A stretch of DNA of 64,000 bases from WTAW01 sp964406575 (GTDB taxonomy: Bacteria; Acidobacteriota; Aminicenantia; Aminicenantales; Aminicenantaceae), in contig CAYOSH010000001.1 of the NCBI GenBank assembly GCA_964406575.1, positions 186,001 to 250,000 of the forward strand, written 5' to 3'. The position numbers were made by a program, and so were the translations under genes. The notes below the pieces were generated by a model. That model saw only the letters and a list, made by a program, of their open reading frames with translations, was not told the DNA's origin and made no database searches. This document shows, piece by piece, positions 52,848 through 59,546 of the stretch. Each line of letters begins with the position of its first letter. Within the stretch, counting starts at the first letter, position 1.

Positions 52848-53156
52848 TCATTTTGCCATCTCCGCCCATATCACTTTCTGAAGTTTATAGGCAGTTTTCA
52901 GGGCTTCCGCACCGTCGGGGGTGAGCGTGTAGAAGATCTTCCGTCTTCCCCCTCTTTCTGGGGAGGGCTTCCCGATAGATTTGCTCACATAACCTTTTCT
53001 GTGGATCTGGTCCAGATAGCTGTACAGTGTTCCATAGGAGAGAGATCTTCGGGCGATGTCTTCGATCTTTTCTCTGATCGTAACACCATAGGCATTATCT
53101 TTGAGCCTCAAAATCGCCAGTAGGATTATCGATTCGTACAGAGTCAAGTCTTTCAT
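52848..53156 (-). CDS. PadR-family transcriptional regulator (module 2)
   Basis: A 102-residue winged-helix repressor starting MKDLTLYESIILLAILRLK, almost the same start as module 1. The motifs YGTLYSYLDQIHRKGYVSKSI and ERGGRRKIFYTLT are the recognition and wing elements. ATTAGGAGGCTCTC precedes the ATG. First gene of the PadR-permease operon. A perfect palindrome lies 21 bases upstream. Confidence 0.93.
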   Translation of the reverse strand: MKDLTLYESIILLAILRLKDNAYGVTIREKIEDIARRSLSYGTLYSYLDQIHRKGYVSKSIGKPSPERGGRRKIFYTLTPDGAEALKTAYKLQKVIWAEMAK

Positions 53157-53177
53157 GAGAGCCTCCTAATCTATATA

Positions 53178-53192
53178 TACGGAAAATCCGTA
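53178..53192 (-). promoter_or_regulatory. Candidate PadR operator, module 2
   Basis: The perfect inverted repeat TACGGA-AAA-TCCGTA lies 21 bases from the padR ATG. The adjacent CTATATATAC is an A/T-rich stretch like those at modules 1 and 3. It is the cleanest of the three candidate operators. Confidence 0.55.
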
Positions 53193-53358
53193 AAAAGAGT
53201 TACAAAAAATGTAGATAATACATACGTCAGCATTAATTCAGAATTTTCAGAGCCCCATTTTCTTTGCGATTCATCCGCTTTCTTTTTGTGACACTTTCGG
53301 CGTCCTCGGGTGTTTCACATATCTAGGAAGTTCAATCGGAGACAGATCGGAGGGTACA

Positions 53359-53790
53359 GTGAAAAAATACAAAACGATCACAATCTTGGCATTTGTTGTC
53401 TTTGTTTTTGGCGGGTCCAACATGTTCGCTCATGGGAAAAAACCGCAACTGCCGGATAATTACATCACCTTTTCCTTCGTGATCCACCCGGCGAGTGTGG
53501 GATATAAACACCGTGTGGCCAGCAGCACTTATCTGACGACGAACCTGGATTATGTTGGAGATAGAAATGACATTTACTTCCAGGTAGGCGCCGGATATAT
53601 GATCCCTCGCAAGTTCTGGATATTCTGGTTTTATGGCGGCACCGGGCTTCAGTTTTCACGGAACCATGCCTACCAATATCCATACATCACTTTGGGCACG
53701 CGGTTTTGGATCCTCTATTCTGAAGTCGTCTATCCCATACAAAGAGGAGGAGATTCGGGCTTTCGCTTGGGTTTCAGCGTGACCTTTTGA
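53359..53790 (+). CDS. Small exported beta-barrel-like protein
   Basis: 143 residues from a GTG start preceded by CGGAGGG. A signal peptide (cleavage near NMFAHG) is followed by alternating aromatic strands (for example YFQVGAGYMI and FWIFWFYGGTG) and a C-terminal phenylalanine (SVTF), the pattern of a small outer-membrane barrel. No family is recognised. It is alone on the plus strand. It could also be a periplasmic beta-sandwich. Confidence 0.55.
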   Translation: MKKYKTITILAFVVFVFGGSNMFAHGKKPQLPDNYITFSFVIHPASVGYKHRVASSTYLTTNLDYVGDRNDIYFQVGAGYMIPRKFWIFWFYGGTGLQFSRNHAYQYPYITLGTRFWILYSEVVYPIQRGGDSGFRLGFSVTF

Positions 53791-54153
53791 TGAGAGGTGT
53801 CTGTTGGGATGTGTTAGGAGCTATCCAAAATGGCTATCTCAGAGGGGACCGGATGTTAAAATTTTTTCTGAAGGCTGCTGTTTTTATCAGGCCTTAGATC
53901 TTGCTTTCCCAGTTAACAATACAATTTTAGTATGAAAGAGCTTTATATTGAATCTTTTGTGAATGTACGGATGTCGATCCTAAAATAGTGGAAATTGATG
54001 ATGCGAGGAAGAGGCTCGCCGCATTAAAGAATTAAGCTCAACACCAATTTGTTTTCTGATTTAGGGTCCGTTCCCTGAACGGACTGTTTGGGAAACAGTC
54101 CCACCATTTGCGCTTCCGGTTCTGAGTCGATATTTCAGTTCGGGGAGCGATCG
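53791..54153. other. Intergenic with short coding relic and hairpin repeat (copy B)
   Basis: Near 53965-54035 the plus strand reads, without a start codon, a peptide ending CTDVDPKIVEIDDARKR and then LAALKN-stop, which looks like the tail of a lost gene. At 54066-54099 lie GTCCGTTC-CCT-GAACGGAC and ACTGTTT-GGG-AAACAGT, two adjacent hairpins that share the core of the element at 24523-24559. Confidence 0.4.
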
Positions 54154-54648
54154 CTACTTTCCCATATCCTGTGCTGTGTCATTGTTCCAGATGGAGCGGG
54201 ACACTTTCCATGCGCCGTCCTCCTGTCTCCTGAGAATGCGAAACAGTTTTCCTCTTTCCCGGATGGTTTCTCCTGCAGCTCTGGCCGCATTGGAAAAATA
54301 ACCCCATTCATAGGCCCAGTCGCCCAGGATCTTGATCTCTTGGAAATCATGGGAATATTCGGTGATCTCGATGTTGTGAAGCTGCTCTTTTTGCCCTTGA
54401 ATATATTCCCGGATGGCATCCTTACCTTTAATGGGAGGCCGCTCCGGAGGGAGAAGAACACAATCGTCTGTCATTAGAGTGAGCAGGGTATCGAAATCAC
54501 CTCTTTTTGAAGCTTCTTGATCTATTTTGTGCAATTTTTCTATAGCGGCCAGAGACTCTTGTTCGGGGGGTGTCTTTGTTCTATCGGATCGACAGCCAGA
54601 AACTGCTCCAACGATCAAAAGAAGTATCAGAAGAAGTTTCTTTCCCAT
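54154..54648 (-). CDS. NTF2-like (SnoaL/DUF4440) lipoprotein
   Basis: 164 residues. The N-terminus MGKKLLLILLLIVGAVSGC has the lipobox VSGC. The rest has the DUF4440/SnoaL-type pattern: EKLHKIDQEASKRGDFDTLL, then MTDDCVLLPPERPPIKGKDAI and a C-terminal WKVSRSIWN strand. GGGGAGGATAGC precedes the ATG. This fold hosts both binding proteins and enzymes; no catalytic residue can be named. Monocistronic. Confidence 0.75.
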   Translation of the reverse strand: MGKKLLLILLLIVGAVSGCRSDRTKTPPEQESLAAIEKLHKIDQEASKRGDFDTLLTLMTDDCVLLPPERPPIKGKDAIREYIQGQKEQLHNIEITEYSHDFQEIKILGDWAYEWGYFSNAARAAGETIRERGKLFRILRRQEDGAWKVSRSIWNNDTAQDMGK

Positions 54649-54827
54649 GCTATCCTCCCCATTCTCGTAACCAAAGCAAAATTATCCTGATATCGCGCAT
54701 ATGTTTTCACTTTTGCGCAAGCTGTTCGCGTTAGAATTCCACTATTATAACCAATATAAAAGTTGTCATAAATGAATACGGATATGGAAAACTTTGGTTG
54801 GAGCTTCCCAGCAGGAAAGCAAAATGA

Positions 54828-54971
54828 AGAGCACTCCTCTTCGGCGCGTCCCTGGCCCTGACCATCAATGTTGGTCTTATTGTCATGACGATGGCCATGA
54901 TCGTCATTTTTTATAGAGTAAAAGGTCACCAGTGGCCTTCTGTAGAGAAAAATTCTGAGAAAAATCCCTAA
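54828..54971 (+). pseudogene. Fragment of a membrane protein (no start)
   Basis: In the long gap 54649-55237 the plus strand encodes, from a stop at 54825 to TAA 54969-54971, RALLFGASLALTINVG, a hydrophobic helix, and a basic tail. There is no start codon or ribosome site. It appears to be the C-terminal end of a lost integral-membrane gene. The rest of the gap carries the sigma-54 control region described below. Confidence 0.35.
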
Positions 54972-55077
54972 AAAATAACCCGTAATTCATTTTCTTTCAG
55001 GACTTGAGATGGTCTAAATGATCAACCTAAGAACCTGAAAACTCTGTTTGAGCAGGGCACTTCTTTTAAAATTATAC

Positions 55078-55115
55078 TGTCCGATAACGGACATCTTTTG
55101 TCCTGTGCACGGACA
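55078..55115 (+). promoter_or_regulatory. Two TGTCC/GGACA inverted repeats (probable enhancer sites)
   Basis: Site 1 is TGTCCG-ATAA-CGGACA (55078-55093), a perfect inverted repeat. Site 2 is TGTCC-TGTGCAC-GGACA (55099-55115). They lie about 55-90 bases upstream of a sigma-54 promoter, the usual position of sites for sigma-54 activators. The activator is not in the window. Confidence 0.65.
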
Positions 55116-55168
55116 GAATATTTGGGGCATTGCGCCAAATTTCTCTTATTCACCCAGGAGAACAGAGG

Positions 55169-55185
55169 TTGGCACGCTTATTGCT
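55169..55185 (+). promoter_or_regulatory. Sigma-54 (RpoN) promoter
   Basis: TTGGCACG-CTTA-TTGCT matches the consensus TTGGCACG-N4-TTGCW at every specified base. The GG (55171-55172) and GC (55183-55184) are 12 bases apart as required. Transcription should begin near 55196, about 42 bases upstream of the ATG at 55238. Confidence 0.85.
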
Positions 55186-55237
55186 ATATAAGAGGGTGGT
55201 TAGACAAATGAAAGAAAAAAATAACACGGAGGAAAAA

Positions 55238-55426
55238 ATGAGACTCATAGAGAAAGCATTGATCTTGTTAGCGGCTATTGTTATCAGCCTGACCGCATTC
55301 AGTTTGATTTCTGGGCCTGCAGTGGATATGGTCAAAGTGGGAAAACAGGCCGGATACGAGATCATCACCAACTGGATTGCGAAAACAGATGTGGCCTCTG
55401 ATCATACCAGAACAAGAAAAGCTTGA
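55238..55426 (+). CDS. 62-residue single-pass membrane protein under sigma-54 control
   Basis: Starts MRLIEKALILLAAIVIS at ATG 55238, with CGGAGGA upstream; longer frames from 55130 or 55208 begin before or too close to the predicted transcript start. An N-terminal helix (about 6-30) is followed by a hydrophilic tail of about 30 residues (KVGKQAGYEIITNWIAK...). It could be anchored or a cleaved exported peptide. No homologous family is recognised. The sigma-54 promoter and two enhancer-type repeats immediately upstream show that it is a real, regulated gene. Function unknown. Confidence 0.6.
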   Translation: MRLIEKALILLAAIVISLTAFSLISGPAVDMVKVGKQAGYEIITNWIAKTDVASDHTRTRKA

Positions 55427-55614
55427 GATCACCAGGCCGACAAAAATGAAGAGGTCCAACATCAAACTTAGGGATTGGCTGGTAAAGATGGCCTTTGCCT
55501 GTCGAGTCAGCCAATCCCTCAACCAGTTTTTGATCCCACCGTTTTTTTCTCCCGCTTTTATCCCTTCCCGCTTTTTTAAATCCTCTCCCTTGAGACGTCC
55601 TCACGTCTAATTCC

Positions 55615-55914
55615 TCACGATCGTTTCGATTTTAAGAGCTTTAATTCCTTTGCCTGCGAAATAGTCTCGCAATACTCGAAGAAAGCCTCCAGGTATTTGA
55701 CTCTGTAGGGAGCGTTGTCGAAAATTTCTCTGGCCTTTTCATCTTTGCAGGTGACCAGGTGTATATCGGTGAGATCGTCTTTGGTTGAGAAGACGTCAAA
55801 AGTCAGAACTCCGGGCTCATTGTCATACACAGAATTTGCATAATCGTCGATAGCTTTTTTGGCTTCGGCGATCTTGTCTTTGCGAATGGTGTATTGGAAC
55901 ATCGTGTGAATCAT
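55615..55914 (-). CDS. Antibiotic biosynthesis monooxygenase (ABM)-domain protein
   Basis: 99 residues of the dimeric ferredoxin-like alpha/beta fold typical of ABM/YgiN proteins: MIHTMFQYTIRKDKIAEAKKAI, EPGVLTFDVFSTKDDLTD, and a conserved C-terminal region. Such proteins may oxygenate quinols, degrade haem or simply bind. AGGGAGAAAACTC precedes the ATG. A small cytoplasmic protein, alone on the minus strand, with unknown substrate. Confidence 0.8.
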   Translation of the reverse strand: MIHTMFQYTIRKDKIAEAKKAIDDYANSVYDNEPGVLTFDVFSTKDDLTDIHLVTCKDEKAREIFDNAPYRVKYLEAFFEYCETISQAKELKLLKSKRS

Positions 55915-56194
55915 GAGTTTTCTCCCTTACGGAAAGCATGGGCTTCCTGTTGAAAATCAAGCACCAACATGCGTGTATTATACAGACATCTTTTGAAGAA
56001 AATAAACAGCGCAGGAAAGATTAGTTTGGGAAACGGACCCTGCATCAGCCAGTGGAGTTGTGTTCGATTTTCATTTATAATATTCAGTTCAGGGATTGAA
56101 TTGGTCCACACATTGGCGTATACTCCTCCATTTTATATCCCCAGAAGATGGGCATACTCTGATGGACGCAATCAGCCATGAAGGTTAGAGACAG

Positions 56195-58285
56195 ATGAAG
56201 ATCGAATTGAAAAAACTCCGGAATATCGGTATCAGTGCGCACATCGACTCCGGCAAGACCACACTGACAGAGAGGATCCTGTACTATTGCAAAAAAATAC
56301 GCAGGATCCATGAAGTCCGGGGAAAAGATGGCATCGGAGCCACCATGGATTCCATGGAATTAGAGAGGGAAAGAGGGATCACCATAACATCGGCGGCCAC
56401 CAATGTGGAATGGGACGGTTTTTCGATAAACATCATCGACACACCCGGGCACGTGGATTTCACCATAGAAGTGGAGCGTTCTCTCAGAGTTCTCGACGGC
56501 GCTATCCTGGTCCTGTGTTCTGTGGGCGGGGTGCAGTCGCAATCCATTACGGTCGACCGTCAGCTTAAACGCTATAAAGTCCCAAGCCTCGCATTTATAA
56601 ACAAATGCGACAGGATCGGAGCCAATCCGTATAAAGTCAAAGATCAACTGGTCAAAGACCTAGGGCGCAATGCCGTGTTGATGCAGATTCCCATTGGCCT
56701 TGAATCCAACCACAAGGGGGTGGTTGACCTCGTCACCATGAAGGCGCTTTATTTTGATGGCCCTTCCGGAGAGATCGTCCGTGTTGAGGGCATCCCTCCG
56801 GATTTGAGCGATGAGGCTGAATCCAAGCGGGAGGAGATGCTGGAGGCCGTCTCGATGTTTTCGGAAGAGTTGATGGCGGCGATCTTTGAAGACCAGGTGA
56901 CAGATGAGCTTATTTATGATGCGGTGCGAAAAGGGGCTATATCGAACAGTCTGACGCCAGTTTTTATGGGATCTGCATACAGGAACAAGGGTGTTCAGCC
57001 CCTGCTGGATGCCTTTGTCAGGTATCTTCCTGATCCCTCCGAGGTCGAAAACTTTGCCATCGATTTGGATCAGGGGGAGAAAGAAATCAAGCTGGAGGCA
57101 GATCCGGATGCTGACAGTGTGGCCTTGGCTTTCAAGCTAGAAGAGGGGCAGTATGGGCAGTTGACTTATATCCGGATCTATCAGGGAAGCCTCAGGAGAG
57201 GAGAGGCGCTTTATAACACACGCTCTCAAAGGACGTTCAAGGTGGGTCGTCTGATCCGGATGCATGCGGACAGCATGGCGGATATTGATGAGGCCGGGGC
57301 AGGAGATATTGTGGCCCTCTTCGGAATCGAATGCGCCTCTGGTGACACCTTTGTGAAGCCAGGGCTCAACTTGTCCATGTCCTCCATCTATGTTCCTGAT
57401 CCCGTGATCTCCCTTGCCTTGACGCCGATAGATAAAAAGGCGTCCGATAATATGGCTAAAGCACTGCAACGATTCACGAGGGAAGACCCCACATTCCGCA
57501 CTCATGTCGATCCCGAATTGAACCAAACGCTCATTCAAGGGATGGGAGAGCTCCATCTGGATGTCTATGTGGAACGGATGAAACGGGAGTATAAGGTGGA
57601 GGTACAAACAGGGGCACCACAGGTGGCTTATCGAGAGACAATCGGCCAGAGTGCCGAATTTGATTACACCCATAAAAAACAAACCGGGGGGGCTGGCCAA
57701 TTCGGCCGCGTCATCGGTCATATCGAACCCATGGGTCAGGGGAACTATGAGTTTATGGATGAGGTGAAAGGGGGACGTATCCCCAGGGAATTCATCCCCG
57801 CTTGCAACAGAGGTTTTCAGGAAGCGCTCAAGGAGGGGCCCTTGATCGGATTTCCTGTGGTGGGTGTCAGAGTCACTCTCGTCGATGGTCAGGCCCACTC
57901 CATCGATTCTTCAGAGATTGCCTTCCGTACGGCTGCCAGGCATGCTTTTAAGCAGGCTTACGGGAGAGCAAAACCTCATATCCTCGAACCCATCATGAAG
58001 GTTTCTGTCGAAGGTCCTTCGGAATTTGTGGGAAACATCTTTGCAACCATCAATCAGAGACGGGGAATCATTGTCAGTTCTGTCGAAGATGGGACCTTTG
58101 CCCGGATAGACGCGGAGGTTCCCCTGAGCGAGATGTTCGGTTACTCGACAACTCTCCGCTCACTGACCCAGGGAAAGGCGGAATTCACGATGGAATTTTT
58201 GAAGTACAGGAGAGTGCCCGCAAATATCTCTGAGGAATTAAAAACAAAATTCGACGAGATAAAAAGTCAGAAGCACAGTCATTAA
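56195..58285 (+). CDS. fusA: Elongation factor G, spd/mitochondrial-type EF-G1
   Basis: 696 residues, full length with GTPase and domains II-V. The G1 box is AHIDSGKTT (15-23), differing from the usual GHVDHGKTT. The following segments EVRGKDGIGATMDSMELERE and RGITITSAATNVEW match the EF-G1 branch of spirochaetes, planctomycetes and mitochondria. DTPGHVDF (G3) and NKCD (G4) are present. It drives tRNA translocation. It is not next to rpsL/rpsG/tuf in this window. The RecA-like gene follows after 13 bases. Confidence 0.93.
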   Translation: MKIELKKLRNIGISAHIDSGKTTLTERILYYCKKIRRIHEVRGKDGIGATMDSMELERERGITITSAATNVEWDGFSINIIDTPGHVDFTIEVERSLRVLDGAILVLCSVGGVQSQSITVDRQLKRYKVPSLAFINKCDRIGANPYKVKDQLVKDLGRNAVLMQIPIGLESNHKGVVDLVTMKALYFDGPSGEIVRVEGIPPDLSDEAESKREEMLEAVSMFSEELMAAIFEDQVTDELIYDAVRKGAISNSLTPVFMGSAYRNKGVQPLLDAFVRYLPDPSEVENFAIDLDQGEKEIKLEADPDADSVALAFKLEEGQYGQLTYIRIYQGSLRRGEALYNTRSQRTFKVGRLIRMHADSMADIDEAGAGDIVALFGIECASGDTFVKPGLNLSMSSIYVPDPVISLALTPIDKKASDNMAKALQRFTREDPTFRTHVDPELNQTLIQGMGELHLDVYVERMKREYKVEVQTGAPQVAYRETIGQSAEFDYTHKKQTGGAGQFGRVIGHIEPMGQGNYEFMDEVKGGRIPREFIPACNRGFQEALKEGPLIGFPVVGVRVTLVDGQAHSIDSSEIAFRTAARHAFKQAYGRAKPHILEPIMKVSVEGPSEFVGNIFATINQRRGIIVSSVEDGTFARIDAEVPLSEMFGYSTTLRSLTQGKAEFTMEFLKYRRVPANISEELKTKFDEIKSQKHSH

Positions 58286-58298
58286 GGAGTTAAGTTCT

Positions 58299-59012
58299 AT
58301 GGTCAAAACTGAACTCATTAAACGCAGTCCTTTGAGGGTTCTGGAAGAGTCGATCCGGGGGGGCTTAGGCACGGGGAACATCGCCATCCTGGCTTCCCGG
58401 AAGGGTGTGGGAAAGACAGCCTGTCTTGTCCACATCGCCACAGATAAGCTGCTCCAGAACAAACCTGTCATTCATGTGTCGTATGCAAGCCGGGTGGACT
58501 ATATCATCAAATGGTATGAGGATATCTTTAAAGAGATTGCCAAAACGCGTGATCTGGAGGGATCGATAGACGTCCATGACGAGATCATAAAGAACCGCGT
58601 CATCATGAATTTCAAGCAGGATGGAGCAAACACGGACCAGGTCTTGAAAAGCCTTGAGGCGATGGTCCAGTTTGGGCAGTTTGCTCCCCATACAGTGATT
58701 GTTGATGGATACGATTTTTCGTTGGGAACTCCTGAGGATCTGCTGAAGTTCAGAGAATTTGCCATCAAAGTCGGCACAGAGGTGTGGTTCAGCGCATCAC
58801 TCAGAGGAGAAGAGCCGCTCTTTGATGAACAGGGTGTGCCGGTCGTTCTTCAGCGGTATTTGGATGAAATCGCCGTCTTGATCACTCTGGCTTTTAAGGA
58901 AGAATTTGTGCGGCTCAATTTGATAAAGTGCCATGAATGTCTCTCTCTAGGAGAGTTACCGCTCAAGCTCGATCCCCAATCGCTCCTCATCGCCAAATCT
59001 GAGCAACCCTGA
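58299..59012 (+). CDS. RecA-fold P-loop ATPase (KaiC/DnaB-helicase-like)
   Basis: 237 residues. The P-loop reads ASRKGVGKTA (about 32-41), where the first Gly of the usual GxxxxGKT is replaced. The Walker B region HTVIVDGYDF (about 132-141) fits. The start is preceded by AAGGAG. It follows fusA by 13 bases, so the two are probably cotranscribed. It resembles the ATPase core of DnaB or KaiC-type proteins but has no helicase motifs beyond these. The role, possibly tied to translation, is unknown. Confidence 0.6.
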   Translation: MVKTELIKRSPLRVLEESIRGGLGTGNIAILASRKGVGKTACLVHIATDKLLQNKPVIHVSYASRVDYIIKWYEDIFKEIAKTRDLEGSIDVHDEIIKNRVIMNFKQDGANTDQVLKSLEAMVQFGQFAPHTVIVDGYDFSLGTPEDLLKFREFAIKVGTEVWFSASLRGEEPLFDEQGVPVVLQRYLDEIAVLITLAFKEEFVRLNLIKCHECLSLGELPLKLDPQSLLIAKSEQP

Positions 59013-59101
59013 CGCACTTCATGTGACTTTGTCGCGCCTCGTTTGTTGAGGTGCCCTTCAATAGAATAAAAAAATTGCCAACCTTTTTTATCTGTTTACG
59101 T

Positions 59102-59115
59102 CTATATGTATATAG
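59102..59115 (+). promoter_or_regulatory. Candidate PadR operator, module 3
   Basis: CTATAT-GT-ATATAG is a perfect inverted repeat, with TTTACG just upstream. It lies 106 bases from the start of the padR gene. Confidence 0.4.
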
Positions 59116-59221
59116 CAATCCTAATAATTTGAAACAAATGATTCAGAGGGTGCAAAACATTTTATACAGAGTTTATTGCGAATCTATTACGAAAAAGCTG
59201 AATTTATCTTAGGAGGAGCGA

Positions 59222-59545
59222 TTGGACCTTTTGACAAGGGCTGAAGAGTTGATCCTGCTGGCTGTATGGCGGCTCAAAGAAAGCGCCTATTGCCTGCCCA
59301 TTCATGAGCAGGTTTCCCAGATCACGGGAGAAAAATTGTCACTCGGGTCCATTTACATGCCTTTGGACCGTCTCGTGAAGAAGGGATGCCTAGAATCCTA
59401 TCTTTCTGATGCCACTCCCGAAAGAGGGGGACGTCACAAGCGGATCTATCAACTGACGCGTGAGGGATTAAAAGCCTTGCAGAAAATCCGGAACGTGCAG
59501 GACAGGATGTGGCAAGGGATCTCAGATTTGATTGAAGAAGGTTAA
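59222..59545 (+). CDS. PadR-family transcriptional regulator (module 3)
   Basis: 107 residues from a TTG start fixed by TAGGAGGAGCGA. Motifs: LILLAVWRLKESAYCLPI, SIYMPLDRLVKKGC and ERGGRHKRIYQLT. It is more diverged from module 1 than module 2 is. It is followed by the permease gene with the stop TAA immediately before the permease GTG, so they are translationally coupled. Confidence 0.9.
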   Translation: MDLLTRAEELILLAVWRLKESAYCLPIHEQVSQITGEKLSLGSIYMPLDRLVKKGCLESYLSDATPERGGRHKRIYQLTREGLKALQKIRNVQDRMWQGISDLIEEG

Positions 59546-59546
59546 G

